A stretch of 64,000 bases of DNA from Sediminibacterium sp. KACHI17 (GCF_040362915.1 NZ_AP029612.1:1798001-1862000), one strand, 5' to 3'. Counted from the first letter of the stretch, positions 8,405 through 16,874 are shown. Notes: a model not told the origin generated them from the sequence alone. Translations and numbers: made by a program.

Positions 8405-10519
8405 ATGTATTCATCCGGACTTACTCAGCAATTACAGTCTGCAACCAGTCATTGGTTATCAAAAATCATCCAGCAATCATTCATAGATACACCCGAAGAA
8501 TGCCAACAACTTAGAAAGATCTTACAGTTCCATGAGTACAGGTATTATATTTTAAATGAACCATTGGTATCAGACTACGAATATGATCAGTTATATAAAT
8601 TATTGCAAAGATCCGAAGAAAAAAATCCTTTACTCATCACTCCCGATTCTCCTACACAAAGAGTAGGTAGTAGTTTGAATAGTCAGTTTACAACGGTAAG
8701 TCATCTCGTACCCATGCTGAGTTTAGATAACAGTTATAATGCTGATGATCTAACAGATTTTGATCGTAAAGCCAGGGAATTGACGGGGTTGGATGAAATC
8801 GAATATTGTATAGAACCCAAGTTTGATGGTGCCAGTATCTCATTGATCTATGAGCAAGATCAACTGGTAAGAGCCGCTACACGAGGTGATGGCGTTGAAG
8901 GTGAAGAAATCACCAATAATATCAAACAGATCAGATCAATCCCTCTCTCTGCATCTTTTTCATCTTTCGGTATACAGCAAGTAGAGATCAGAGGAGAAGT
9001 GATCATGAGTAAATCTTCTTTTGATCAATACAACCAGTTACAAGCCAGCAGAAATCTTCCTCCTCTGGCCAATCCCAGAAATGCCGCTTCCGGAAGCTTA
9101 CGCATGAAAGATCCCAAAGACGTAGCTGAAAGAGGACTGGATGCTTTTTTATACCATATCAGTTTTTACACGAAAGAATCCAACAACCCTGCTGCTGCTT
9201 CTCCGTTACTTGATACACACGGCGGTAATTTATCACTACTATGGGAACTTGGATTTCGTTCGCCTGAAAAAGAAAAAAAAGTAGTGAAAGGCATTCAAGG
9301 CGTAATTGATTATTGTACTGCTTTTGAAGCAGGCCGCGATGACCTTCCTTATGAAATTGACGGGATGGTTGTAAAAGTCAATGATTTGCATCTTCAGGAA
9401 AAAATGGGGATGACATCTCATCACCCCAGATGGGCCATTGCCTTTAAATTCAAAGCCCGACAAGCTACCACTAAACTAAGGGGCATTGAGTTTCAGGTAG
9501 GAAGAACGGGTGCGGTTACGCCTGTTGCTAAATTAGATCCTGTGTACTTGGGTGGAGTAACTGTTAGCAGCATCTCTGTTCATAATGAAGAGTACATCAA
9601 GGAGAAAGACTTAAAGATCGGCGATACAGTATTGATTGAAAGAGCAGGTGATGTTATCCCTCAGATCGTTAAATCAATGCCGGAACTAAGAACAGGAACA
9701 GAAGAAAATATTCTCTTTCCGAAGAATTGTCCGGTTTGTAGTTCTCTTTTATTCAAAGAAGAAACAGAAGCTGTCTGGAGATGTATCAATATTGAATGTG
9801 AAGCACAAGTAGTAGAACGTATCATCCACTTTGTGAGTAAAGATGCGATGGATATAAAAAGTTTTGGCGAAGCCAATGTCCGCAAATTTTATGAGCTGGG
9901 ATTATTGAAAGATATCCCAGGCATTTACACGCTTGATTTTGACAAAATCGGCGTACTGGAAGGATTTGGTAAAAAAAGTCTGGACAATCTCAGAACGGCC
10001 ATTGAAGCTTCCAAGCAACAGCCCTTGTATCGTTTGATCTATGGATTGGGTATTCGCTTTGTTGGAGAAACCACCGCAAAAACCTTGGCGAATGCGGTGG
10101 AACATTTACTGGATTATCAAACTAAAACAGAGGAAGAACTTCAGCAATTGGAAGATGTTGGTATCAAAGTAGCAAAAAGTATATATCAGTTTTTCAGTAA
10201 TGATCAGAATATTCAAATGTTGAAACAACTGGAATCACTTGGATTACAACTGAAGAACACCAAAAAAGAAAACGGCGGAAGCGGTAGTTTACAAGGACAA
10301 ACTTTCCTTTTTACAGGTACGCTTACCCAATTAAAAAGAAGTGAGGCAGAAGCGATGGCAGAAGCCCATGGCGGACAGATACTGAGTGGGGTGAGCAATA
10401 AACTCAACTATTTAGTTGTTGGAGAAGATGCAGGCAGTAAATTGGAAAAAGCAAAAAAGATCAACTCCATCAAAATCATCAGTGAAGCAGAATTTTTACA
10501 GTTAGTGGCTGCACAATAA
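8405..10519 (+). CDS. ligA: NAD-dependent DNA ligase LigA
   Basis: A 704-aa ligase that seals nicks during replication and repair. It shows the Ia domain, the adenylation domain with nucleophile K139 in EPKFDG, the OB fold, the zinc finger CPVC-x14-C-x4-C (near 435-460), HhH repeats (VLEGFGKKSLDNL; YGLGIRFVGETTA) and a C-terminal BRCT domain (about 625-704, FLFTGTLTQLKRSEAEAMA). The N-terminus is about 25 residues longer than the E. coli enzyme, but no other start codon is available nearby. It begins a three-gene plus-strand run with short gaps. Confidence 0.97.
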   Translation: MYSSGLTQQLQSATSHWLSKIIQQSFIDTPEECQQLRKILQFHEYRYYILNEPLVSDYEYDQLYKLLQRSEEKNPLLITPDSPTQRVGSSLNSQFTTVSHLVPMLSLDNSYNADDLTDFDRKARELTGLDEIEYCIEPKFDGASISLIYEQDQLVRAATRGDGVEGEEITNNIKQIRSIPLSASFSSFGIQQVEIRGEVIMSKSSFDQYNQLQASRNLPPLANPRNAASGSLRMKDPKDVAERGLDAFLYHISFYTKESNNPAAASPLLDTHGGNLSLLWELGFRSPEKEKKVVKGIQGVIDYCTAFEAGRDDLPYEIDGMVVKVNDLHLQEKMGMTSHHPRWAIAFKFKARQATTKLRGIEFQVGRTGAVTPVAKLDPVYLGGVTVSSISVHNEEYIKEKDLKIGDTVLIERAGDVIPQIVKSMPELRTGTEENILFPKNCPVCSSLLFKEETEAVWRCINIECEAQVVERIIHFVSKDAMDIKSFGEANVRKFYELGLLKDIPGIYTLDFDKIGVLEGFGKKSLDNLRTAIEASKQQPLYRLIYGLGIRFVGETTAKTLANAVEHLLDYQTKTEEELQQLEDVGIKVAKSIYQFFSNDQNIQMLKQLESLGLQLKNTKKENGGSGSLQGQTFLFTGTLTQLKRSEAEAMAEAHGGQILSGVSNKLNYLVVGEDAGSKLEKAKKINSIKIISEAEFLQLVAAQ

Positions 10520-10526
10520 ATAGTAT

Positions 10527-11198
10527 ATGCTACAGAAAACAACCCTGAGCTTTTTAAAGGAGCTCAAAAAGAACAATACCAAAGAGTGGTTTGATACAAA
10601 CAGAAAAAGATACGAATCTGCCAAGGCTGATTTTGCTGCGCTGACACAGACAGTCATTCAACAACTTGGCAAGAAAGATCCATTCGTTGCGGCATTGTTA
10701 CCCAAAGATTGTATGTTTCGCATGAACAGGGATGTTCGTTTCAGTAAAAACAAAGACCCATACAAAACCAATATGGGTATGTATTTGAGCAGAGGAGGCA
10801 AAAAATCTGTATTCTCAGGATATTATTTTCATCTTGAGCCGGGTGGCAACAGTTTTATGGGAGGAGGTTTATACATGCCTGAGCCTGATGTCATTAAAAA
10901 AATCCGACAAGAAATAGACTATAACTGGGAAGCCTTCCATAAGATCATCAGCAACAAAAAGTTCAAATCCATTTATCAGGTTCTTCAGAGAGAAGAAGGA
11001 ATGGTATTGAGCAGAGAACCTAAGGGTTATGAAAAAGATAATCCGGCCATTGAATACATCAAGTTGAAAAGCTGGGTTGCTACAGCTCCAATAACAGATC
11101 AATTGTTGACATCAGATCAATTGGTAAAAGAAATTATCGGGGCATTTGAGACGCTGCATCCCATGATCACATTTTTAAACAACGCTTTGGAAGAGTGA
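10527..11198 (+). CDS. DUF2461 (TIGR02453) family protein
   Basis: A 223-aa protein with the family opening FLKELKKNNTKEWFDTNRKRYE and the central MFRMNRDVRFSKNKDPYKTNMG and YYFHLEPGGNSFMGGGLYMPEP. The family is widespread and has no established function. It lies 7 bp after ligA and 4 bp before the hydrolase gene, so it is probably co-transcribed. Confidence 0.88.
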   Translation: MLQKTTLSFLKELKKNNTKEWFDTNRKRYESAKADFAALTQTVIQQLGKKDPFVAALLPKDCMFRMNRDVRFSKNKDPYKTNMGMYLSRGGKKSVFSGYYFHLEPGGNSFMGGGLYMPEPDVIKKIRQEIDYNWEAFHKIISNKKFKSIYQVLQREEGMVLSREPKGYEKDNPAIEYIKLKSWVATAPITDQLLTSDQLVKEIIGAFETLHPMITFLNNALEE

Positions 11199-11202
11199 TC
11201 CT

Positions 11203-11931
11203 ATGATAAAAGTTCATCCCTTACCTATTCATTTCCTATCAAATGATCAGCAACAGGTCATTTATCCGACTTTGATACAAACGGATGTATCATTGACATT
11301 GGTAGACTGTGGCTACGAAGGACAACTACATCTATTAGAAGAAGCGGCAGCTTTAGTGGATGTTGATTTTGCGAATCTTACAGGTGTTATTATTACGCAT
11401 CACGATATTGATCATATGGGTGGATTGTTTGAGCTGAAACAAAAATATCCGCATGTCAAAGTGTATTCGTCCAAGCTCGAAGCGCCGTATGTAAGCGGTC
11501 ATAAAAAATCACTGCGTCTACAACAGGCTGAGGATTTATTTGATCAGCTACCCGAAGACCATAAACCATGGGCCATTGCTTTTCAGCAACAGTTGGCAGA
11601 CATGAAATGCGTGGCTGTAGATGCTGGCTTTGAAGAAAATGGGGCACTCCCTTTTCTAAAAGATGTAAATAGCATTCATACCCCAGGACATATGCCCGGG
11701 CATATCTCGCTGTATATTCCTTTTTTGAAAATTTTGATCGCTGCTGATGCCTTGGTCATTGAGCAAGATCGTTTAGAAATTGCCAATCCACAGTTTACCA
11801 TGGATCTTGCAGCAGCTGTGGCATCAATAAAGAAATTGGCAACATTGGAGATAGATATGTTGATCTGTTATCATGGAGGAGTAATGAAGGAGAATATTCG
11901 TCAGAATATGATTCAAATCACCAACCATTAA
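11203..11931 (+). CDS. MBL-fold metallo-hydrolase
   Basis: A 242-aa metallo-beta-lactamase-fold protein. The zinc motif is ITHHDIDHMGG (about 65-75), followed by the later ligands HTPGHMPGH (about 160) and an Asp in IAADAL. The HxDxDH variant is typical of small hydrolases including YflN and lactonase-like enzymes; the substrate cannot be told from sequence. Last gene of the ligA run, and a 16-bp hairpin follows the stop. Confidence 0.85.
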   Translation: MIKVHPLPIHFLSNDQQQVIYPTLIQTDVSLTLVDCGYEGQLHLLEEAAALVDVDFANLTGVIITHHDIDHMGGLFELKQKYPHVKVYSSKLEAPYVSGHKKSLRLQQAEDLFDQLPEDHKPWAIAFQQQLADMKCVAVDAGFEENGALPFLKDVNSIHTPGHMPGHISLYIPFLKILIAADALVIEQDRLEIANPQFTMDLAAAVASIKKLATLEIDMLICYHGGVMKENIRQNMIQITNH

Positions 11932-11932
11932 A

Positions 11933-11980
11933 TTTTAGCCACAGATTCGCAGATTAGGCCCCTTGAATCTGTGGCTAAAA
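11933..11980. terminator. bidirectional terminator hairpin, AGCCACAGATTC repeat family, copy 1
   Basis: A perfect 16-bp stem (TTTTAGCCACAGATTC, 11933-11948; GAATCTGTGGCTAAAA, 11965-11980) lies between the convergent MBL hydrolase and asd genes. The arms carry A/T runs suited to termination in both directions. The same core recurs at 16057-16109. Confidence 0.75.
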
Positions 11981-11982
11981 AA

Positions 11983-12972
11983 TTATACCAACCCTTTTTC
12001 CATTAGATATTCAGCAATTTGAACTGCATTGGTAGCAGCACCTTTGCGAAGGTTATCGCTCACGATCCACATATTCAGGGTATTCGGTTGTGTTTCATCT
12101 CTTCTTAAACGACCAACGAATACTTCATCTTTTTCATGAGCCCATAATGGCATCGGATATTGTTGATTGGCAAGATCATCCTGCACGATCACACCCGGTG
12201 CTTTTGCTAATAATGAACGCGCTTCTTCCAGTGTAAAATCATTTTCGAATTCAACATTCACGCTCTCACTGTGGCCGCCGATCACAGGAATACGAACGGT
12301 AGTGGCTGTAACACGGATACTGTCATCTTTCATGATCTTTTTGGTCTCATTCACCATTTTCATTTCTTCTTTGGTGTAACCGTTATCTGTGAAAACATCG
12401 ATTTGAGGAATCACATTCAGATCGATCTGGTATTTGTATGCCATTTCCCCTTCCACACCTTTCCTTTCATTGAAAAGTTGATCTACTGCTTTTTTCCCGG
12501 TTCCTGTAACACTCTGATAAGTACTTACCACAACACGCTTGATCTTGTAACGAAGATGCAAAGGCTGTAGCGCTACTACCATTTGAATAGTTGAACAGTT
12601 AGGGTTTGCGATAATGAGATCATCTTTGGTAAGTACATCTGCATTCACTTCCGGAACCACTAATTTTTTAGAAGGATCCATTCTCCATGCTGAAGAATTA
12701 TCGATCACATGAATACCAGCCTCTGCAAATTTGGGAGCCCACTCTAATGATGTACTACCTCCTGCAGAGAAAATAGCGATCGCAGGTTTAGCGGCAATAC
12801 CGTCATTCATACTCACAACTTTGTACGATTTCCCTTTAAAGATCACTTCTTTACCTACAGATCTTTCTGAAGCTACGGGAATGAGTTCTGTAACGGGGAA
12901 ATTTCGCTCGGCGAGCACTTCCAGCATTTTGGTGCCTACTAGACCTGTGGCACCTACGACTGCTACTTTCAT
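11983..12972 (-). CDS. asd: aspartate-semialdehyde dehydrogenase
   Basis: A 329-aa enzyme that reduces aspartyl phosphate to aspartate semialdehyde, the branch-point precursor of Lys, diaminopimelate, Thr, Met and Ile. It has the NADP-binding VGATGLVG at the N-terminus, the catalytic Cys in NPNCSTIQ (about 128), and GGHSESVNVEF with the catalytic His. The ATG at 12972 was chosen because the frame upstream (to 13071) runs through a terminator hairpin and has no similarity to Asd. An attenuator-like leader precedes it. Confidence 0.96.
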   Translation of the reverse strand: MKVAVVGATGLVGTKMLEVLAERNFPVTELIPVASERSVGKEVIFKGKSYKVVSMNDGIAAKPAIAIFSAGGSTSLEWAPKFAEAGIHVIDNSSAWRMDPSKKLVVPEVNADVLTKDDLIIANPNCSTIQMVVALQPLHLRYKIKRVVVSTYQSVTGTGKKAVDQLFNERKGVEGEMAYKYQIDLNVIPQIDVFTDNGYTKEEMKMVNETKKIMKDDSIRVTATTVRIPVIGGHSESVNVEFENDFTLEEARSLLAKAPGVIVQDDLANQQYPMPLWAHEKDEVFVGRLRRDETQPNTLNMWIVSDNLRKGAATNAVQIAEYLMEKGLV

Positions 12973-13019
12973 GGTTTGTGTTTGTTTTGTTTTATGGTTG
13001 TTGTTAAATGACTGACAGC

Positions 13020-13047
13020 AAAAAGGCCTTCCTGTTGGGGAAGGCCT
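13020..13047 (-). terminator. intrinsic terminator in the asd leader (attenuator)
   Basis: On the minus strand a 9-bp stem AGGCCTTCC / GGAAGGCCT with loop CCAACA is followed by TTTTT. It lies upstream of asd, 47 bp before its ATG, and downstream of the leader peptide, so it can only work as an attenuator of asd. Confidence 0.85.
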
Positions 13048-13091
13048 CTGAGTATATTCATCATCATACACAAACGTTCAGGCACCTTCCC
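13038..13091 (-). promoter_or_regulatory. antiterminator pairing in asd leader
   Basis: GGGAAGG at 13091-13085 plus CCT at 13082-13080 can pair with AGGCCTTCCC at 13047-13038. This makes 10 bp with a 2-nt bulge and consumes the 5' arm of the terminator. The upstream strand begins 2 nt after the leader stop codon, so a ribosome at that stop would cover it and let the terminator form. Confidence 0.7.
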
Positions 13092-13093
13092 GG

Positions 13094-13138
13094 TCAGAGA
13101 GGTTTCTTGGTACGTTTAGTATGTTTCATTTTGATCAT
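13094..13138 (-). CDS. asd leader peptide, 14 aa (MIKMKHTKRTKKPL)
   Basis: A 14-codon frame from ATG at 13138 to TGA at 13096-13094. Ten of 14 residues are products of the aspartate pathway (5 Lys, 2 Thr, 2 Met, 1 Ile). It starts 7 nt past a promoter -7 box and ends next to the antiterminator strand. Stalling for lack of charged Lys, Thr, Met or Ile tRNA would favour read-through into asd. The composition and geometry are direct observations; the mechanism is inferred from classical trp/his/thr attenuators. Confidence 0.7.
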   Translation of the reverse strand: MIKMKHTKRTKKPL

Positions 13139-13145
13139 TACGTTG

Positions 13146-13176
13146 CGAAAATAATTGTGTTTGTTTGTTGAGCCAA
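13146..13176 (-). promoter_or_regulatory. promoter of the asd leader
   Basis: On the minus strand TTG (13176-13174) is followed after 20 nt by TATTTTCG (13153-13146), one mismatch from TAnnTTTG. Confidence 0.6.
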
Positions 13177-13205
13177 AAGATTTTTTAGTCCATGGTCCAT
13201 CGCCT

Positions 13206-13260
13206 ATAGCTAATGGTTCATAGCAAATAGGAAAACAATATAGTATGAACCATTAGCTAT
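13206..13260. terminator. 17-bp perfect hairpin after the PfkB kinase gene
   Basis: Arms ATAGCTAATGGTTCATA (13206-13222) and TATGAACCATTAGCTAT (13244-13260) are exactly complementary. It begins 10 bp past the kinase stop codon and separates that gene from the asd promoter. No strong T run follows, so termination is inferred; the palindrome may also be a repeat element. A CCATGG-type word adjoins it at 13190. Confidence 0.55.
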
Positions 13261-13270
13261 TAGCCATTCA

Positions 13271-14194
13271 CTACCCTACCAAATCAATATCAAAATTCAC
13301 CAGCTGAACGAACTCATCAATTCTATTGGCGATGTCTTCTTTGTTGATCTCTCTTAATCGTTGGGTTCCAAACTTTTCTACGCAATAAGATGCCATAGCA
13401 CTCCCAACAATGATCGCCGTTTTCATATTCTCAAAAGAGATGTCTTTTGTACGGGCAATATGTCCAATGAAACCACCCGCAAAAGTATCACCTGCTCCAG
13501 TTGGATCGAATACTTCTTCAAGCGGTAATGCAGGTGCGAAGAATACTTTAGAGCCATGGAATAATAACGCACCATGTTCTCCTTTTTTGATGATCAGGTA
13601 TTTAGGTCCCATTTTCATGATGGCAGCAGCGGCTTTTACCAATGAATATTCACCACTCAACTGGCGCGCTTCACTATCATTTACCATCAAGAGGTCTACC
13701 AATGCCAAGGTTTTCTTCAGTTCATCCATCATGATCTCCATCCAGAAATTCATGGTATCCATCACGATCAACTTCGGACGCGTTTTCAATTGTTCAATCA
13801 CGCTACGCTGTACAGCAGGCACCAGATTACCCAACATTAAAAACTCACAGTCTTGAAAACTATCCGGCACCACCGGTTCAAAATTCTCTAAAACGTTCAG
13901 TTGAGTTTCTAAAGTATCACGTGAATTCATGTCCATGTGATAACGACCACTCCAGAAAAATGTCTTTTCGTCTTTCTTGATCTGTACACCGGATAGATCA
14001 ACTCCACGGGCTGTCAACAGGTCTAATTCTTCCTGTGGGAAATCACCACCTACTACTGAGATTTGCTTAACGGGTGTAAAATTGGAAGCACACCAGGCAA
14101 TATAAGTACCTGCACCACCAATGATCTTATCACTTTTTCCAAACGGAGTTTCAATAGCATCAAAGGCCATCGATCCGACAACGACTAAAGACAT
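13271..14194 (-). CDS. PfkB-family sugar/nucleoside kinase
   Basis: A 307-aa ribokinase-family protein. The N-terminal substrate signature is GGAGTYIAW, and the C-terminal catalytic signature DPTGAGDTFAGGF carries the base Asp (about 237) and anion hole. The substrate is not predictable from sequence; the short lid (GGDFPQEELDLLTARGVD) is like that of adenosine/ribokinase-type enzymes. An imperfect dyad lies in its promoter region. Confidence 0.9.
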   Translation of the reverse strand: MSLVVVGSMAFDAIETPFGKSDKIIGGAGTYIAWCASNFTPVKQISVVGGDFPQEELDLLTARGVDLSGVQIKKDEKTFFWSGRYHMDMNSRDTLETQLNVLENFEPVVPDSFQDCEFLMLGNLVPAVQRSVIEQLKTRPKLIVMDTMNFWMEIMMDELKKTLALVDLLMVNDSEARQLSGEYSLVKAAAAIMKMGPKYLIIKKGEHGALLFHGSKVFFAPALPLEEVFDPTGAGDTFAGGFIGHIARTKDISFENMKTAIIVGSAMASYCVEKFGTQRLREINKEDIANRIDEFVQLVNFDIDLVG

Positions 14195-14218
14195 AGATTA
14201 ATTTTTGTTATCGGGGTG

Positions 14219-14250
14219 CGAAACTAGCGCATTTAGCGGGTAAATGCTAG
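14219..14250. promoter_or_regulatory. dyad overlapping promoter of the PfkB kinase
   Basis: CTAGCgcATTTA (14224-14235) is complementary to TAAATGCTAG (14241-14250) apart from a 2-nt bulge. On the minus strand TAGTTTCG (14226-14219) resembles a -7 box with the dyad just upstream. It could be an operator for the kinase gene; the regulator is unknown. Confidence 0.4.
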
Positions 14251-14337
14251 AACTGCCGCTTAATTTGTGCTTAGAGAGGTCTATAGCAAGACAACGAGCC
14301 AAAAAACTAACGAAATAATATTTTAATCCCATATTTA

Positions 14338-14367
14338 TTGCTAACACGCGTTAGCTGATTATCTTCG
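14338..14367 (+). promoter_or_regulatory. tetR promoter with CTAAC-N4-GTTAG operator
   Basis: TTG (14338-14340) is followed after 19 nt by TATCTTCG (14360-14367). The dyad CTAAC-ACGC-GTTAG (14341-14354, extended by a flanking G/C pair) lies exactly between them. The same CTAAC-N4-GTTAG stands in the paaA promoter at 16875-16888. The ATG at 14372 is 4 nt past the -7 box. Confidence 0.65.
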
Positions 14368-14371
14368 TGTT

Positions 14372-14962
14372 ATGGCTAGAATCAAAACCGATAAAAACAT
14401 TTCACGCAAAGACGTGATCGTAACCAAAGCTGCTACTCTTTTTAGAGAGAAGGGTTTTAAAGCAGCCAGTATGCGAGATCTGGCAGAAGCCGTGGGCGTT
14501 GAAGCTGCCAGTTTGTATAACCATATCAAATCAAAAACAGAGTTATTGCATGAACTCTGTTTTAGTGTGGCCAATCGTTTCCTTCAAAAGATCGATGAAG
14601 TGGAAGCAGAAAAAATCACCGCGATCGAAAAAATAGAAAAGCTGCTTCGCTTTCATATCAATGAAATGATCCATCACTATGAGGAAGTGTATGTGAGTGA
14701 CCGTGAATGGAAACATCTTACTGACCCCTACCTTTCCAACTTCCAGAATCAGCGACGTATTTATCGGAAAAGATTTGCAGCCATCATTGAATCCGGTATC
14801 CGTAACCAGGAAGTTAAAAAAATTGATGCCCCTACTGCTGTTCTGATCATGCTGCATGCGATCAGTGGTATCGAAAGCTGGCATCGTTCAACTCAAAAGA
14901 TCAGTGCAGCTGAACTTGAAGAGAATATGGTAACCATTCTTGTAGGCGGTTTAACACAATAA
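14372..14962 (+). CDS. TetR/AcrR-family repressor, probable regulator of phenylacetate degradation
   Basis: A 196-aa protein with an N-terminal TetR helix-turn-helix (about 20-55: MRDLAEAVGVEAASLYNHIKSKTELLHEL) and an alpha-helical ligand domain. It lies 13 bp before paaE and shares an operator-like dyad with paaA, so it probably represses the pathway and itself and responds to an intermediate such as phenylacetyl-CoA, as PaaR does elsewhere. The role comes from context; the fold is certain. Confidence 0.85.
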   Translation: MARIKTDKNISRKDVIVTKAATLFREKGFKAASMRDLAEAVGVEAASLYNHIKSKTELLHELCFSVANRFLQKIDEVEAEKITAIEKIEKLLRFHINEMIHHYEEVYVSDREWKHLTDPYLSNFQNQRRIYRKRFAAIIESGIRNQEVKKIDAPTAVLIMLHAISGIESWHRSTQKISAAELEENMVTILVGGLTQ

Positions 14963-14975
14963 GAGAGAGATCGGT

Positions 14976-16055
14976 ATGTCTATACATTTTGAGCAACTGA
15001 CCGTTCGTGAAGTACGCAGAGAAACCCATGATTGTGTTTCCATCGCTTTCGAAGTACCGGAACAACTAAAAGAAACATTCCGGTTTTTACAAGGTCAATA
15101 TATTACACTGAAAACAAAGATCGGAGGTGAAGAAGTTCGTCGCTCCTATTCCATTTGTAGCAGTCCACTTGATCATGAGTTGAGGGTTGCAGTGAAAAAA
15201 GTTCCCAATGGAGTTTTTTCTACTTATGCCAATGAATTATTGAAAGCAGGTGATTCATTAGAAGTCATGCCTCCGATGGGTAAATTCTTTACACCATTAC
15301 TGTCTATCCAAAAAAAGAATTACGTTGGTTTTGCAGCCGGTAGTGGAATCACTCCATTGCTTTCGATCATCAAAACCACTTTACAAACTGAGAAGGAGAG
15401 CACGTTCACACTTGTATATGGTAATCGCAACAGACATTCCATCATCTTTCGGGAAACATTGGAAGCGTTAAAGAATAAATACATGAACCGCTTTAGGCTC
15501 ATCCATATTCTTTCCAGAGAAACCACTGATACCCCATTAAATTCCGGAAGAATTGATGCCGACAAATGCTTAACCCTTTGCGATAAAACCATTGATCTGC
15601 AAAGAACCGATGAATTCTTTCTTTGTGGTCCGGAGGAAATGATCTTCTCCGTTAAAAACGTTTTAGAAGAAAAAGGTGTGGCCGCACAAAAAATTCATTT
15701 CGAATTATTCACTACTGCCGGACAACAAAATAAAAAGATCCAACAGCTGGAAACAGAAACAGATAAAGGACCAAAAAGTAAGATCACTGTTAAGCTTGAT
15801 GGAATTAGTTTTGATTTTGAATTGAGTCAAAAAGGGGAAGCCATATTAGATGCCGCCTTGAAACAAGGAGCAGATCTACCTTATGCTTGTAAGGGCGGTG
15901 TTTGCTGTACCTGCAGAGCAAAACTCGTAGAAGGGCAAGTGGATATGGAAGTGAACTATGGTTTAGAACCTGATGAAATAGAACAAGGATTCATTCTTAC
16001 TTGTCAGTCGCACCCCAAGTCTGAACATGTGGTTGTTGACTTTGATATTAAATAA
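14976..16055 (+). CDS. paaE: 1,2-phenylacetyl-CoA epoxidase reductase subunit PaaE
   Basis: A 359-aa reductase that passes electrons from NAD(P)H to the PaaA di-iron centre. It has the FAD-binding domain with RRSYSICSS (about 50), the NAD-binding domain starting GFAAGSGITPLLSI (about 117), and a C-terminal plant-type 2Fe-2S ferredoxin domain with CKGGVCCTCRAKL and a final C in LTCQSHP. The start follows tetR by 13 bp. It is separated from paaABCD by a gene in the opposite direction. Confidence 0.95.
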   Translation: MSIHFEQLTVREVRRETHDCVSIAFEVPEQLKETFRFLQGQYITLKTKIGGEEVRRSYSICSSPLDHELRVAVKKVPNGVFSTYANELLKAGDSLEVMPPMGKFFTPLLSIQKKNYVGFAAGSGITPLLSIIKTTLQTEKESTFTLVYGNRNRHSIIFRETLEALKNKYMNRFRLIHILSRETTDTPLNSGRIDADKCLTLCDKTIDLQRTDEFFLCGPEEMIFSVKNVLEEKGVAAQKIHFELFTTAGQQNKKIQQLETETDKGPKSKITVKLDGISFDFELSQKGEAILDAALKQGADLPYACKGGVCCTCRAKLVEGQVDMEVNYGLEPDEIEQGFILTCQSHPKSEHVVVDFDIK

Positions 16056-16056
16056 T

Positions 16057-16109
16057 AATAGCCACAGATGCACAGATTCGTCTTTCTACTTTGTGAATCT
16101 GTGGCTATT
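16057..16109. terminator. bidirectional terminator hairpin, AGCCACAGATTC repeat family, copy 2
   Basis: Arms AATAGCCACAGAT (16057-16069) and ATCTGTGGCTATT (16097-16109) lie between the convergent paaE and SGNH hydrolase genes. A tandem ACAGATTC allows a second register. It shares its core with 11933-11980. Confidence 0.7.
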
Positions 16110-16120
16110 TTTCAATCCAT

Positions 16121-16777
16121 TCACTTGAGTAACACTGGCTCAATGATCTTTTGCCAGATCGCATATCCCTTTGCATTCATATGCAGATTGTCTTTGATAA
16201 ACAACTCTGGATTCACAGAACCATCAGACAATAACATTGCATTGTGAATGTTCAAGTATGTAGCTGCTGCGTCTCTTCGCAGGTATCTTCTGATTAGTTG
16301 ATTCGCCTTTAAAAATTTGTCTTCTAATTTCCATCTGCTGGGACTCGGTTTTATAGAAATAAACACTATCGGTACATTACCTAATGTTGCACGTATCATG
16401 GTGTGTAATGTTTTGAATCGCTTTCGCACCATTCTGGGTGTTACATTGGCTGAATCCGCCATATCATTCTCACCACAATATATAATGATTTGTTTGGGCT
16501 GATAAGGGAAAATGATCTTATCTGCATAACGAATCAAATCAGGTAATGCAGAACCGCCGAAGCCACGATTGAGAATCGGATATCCGGGAAAATAATCCTG
16601 AATATCTTTCCAATAAGTAAAAGAAGAACTACCGACAAAGAGTAAGGATGCTTTGGAAGGAAACTGCAAACTATCCGCACTTAAAAAAGCATCGATCTCT
16701 TTTTTAAAACGGGGAGTCTGTGCAAATAGAGACAGACCCAACAGTAAAAAACAAATAGATAAGGTCCATTTTTTCAT
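16121..16777 (-). CDS. secreted SGNH/GDSL-family hydrolase
   Basis: A 218-aa protein with a signal peptide (first ~20 residues, ending SLFAQ). Block I has LLFVGSSSFTYW with the nucleophilic Ser, block III has YCGENDM, and block V has DNLH with the catalytic Asp and His. These are lipase/acylhydrolases of the platelet-activating-factor acetylhydrolase type acting on esters or acetylated sugars; the substrate is unknown. It sits on the opposite strand inside the paa locus, with no clear link to it. Confidence 0.88.
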   Translation of the reverse strand: MKKWTLSICFLLLGLSLFAQTPRFKKEIDAFLSADSLQFPSKASLLFVGSSSFTYWKDIQDYFPGYPILNRGFGGSALPDLIRYADKIIFPYQPKQIIIYCGENDMADSANVTPRMVRKRFKTLHTMIRATLGNVPIVFISIKPSPSRWKLEDKFLKANQLIRRYLRRDAAATYLNIHNAMLLSDGSVNPELFIKDNLHMNAKGYAIWQKIIEPVLLK

Positions 16778-16874
16778 ACCGGAAAGATAATCCCCTGTTC
16801 ATCATCAGTTTACTCGTATCGATAAAAACATCAACAAAAACTAACAAAAACACAAATTATTTAGTTTTAAAACA

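Noticed and set aside
12973..13071. N-terminal extension of Asd (33 codons)
   Set aside because: The frame runs through the terminator hairpin, has no Asd character, and the dinucleotide-binding motif starts directly after the Met at 12972.
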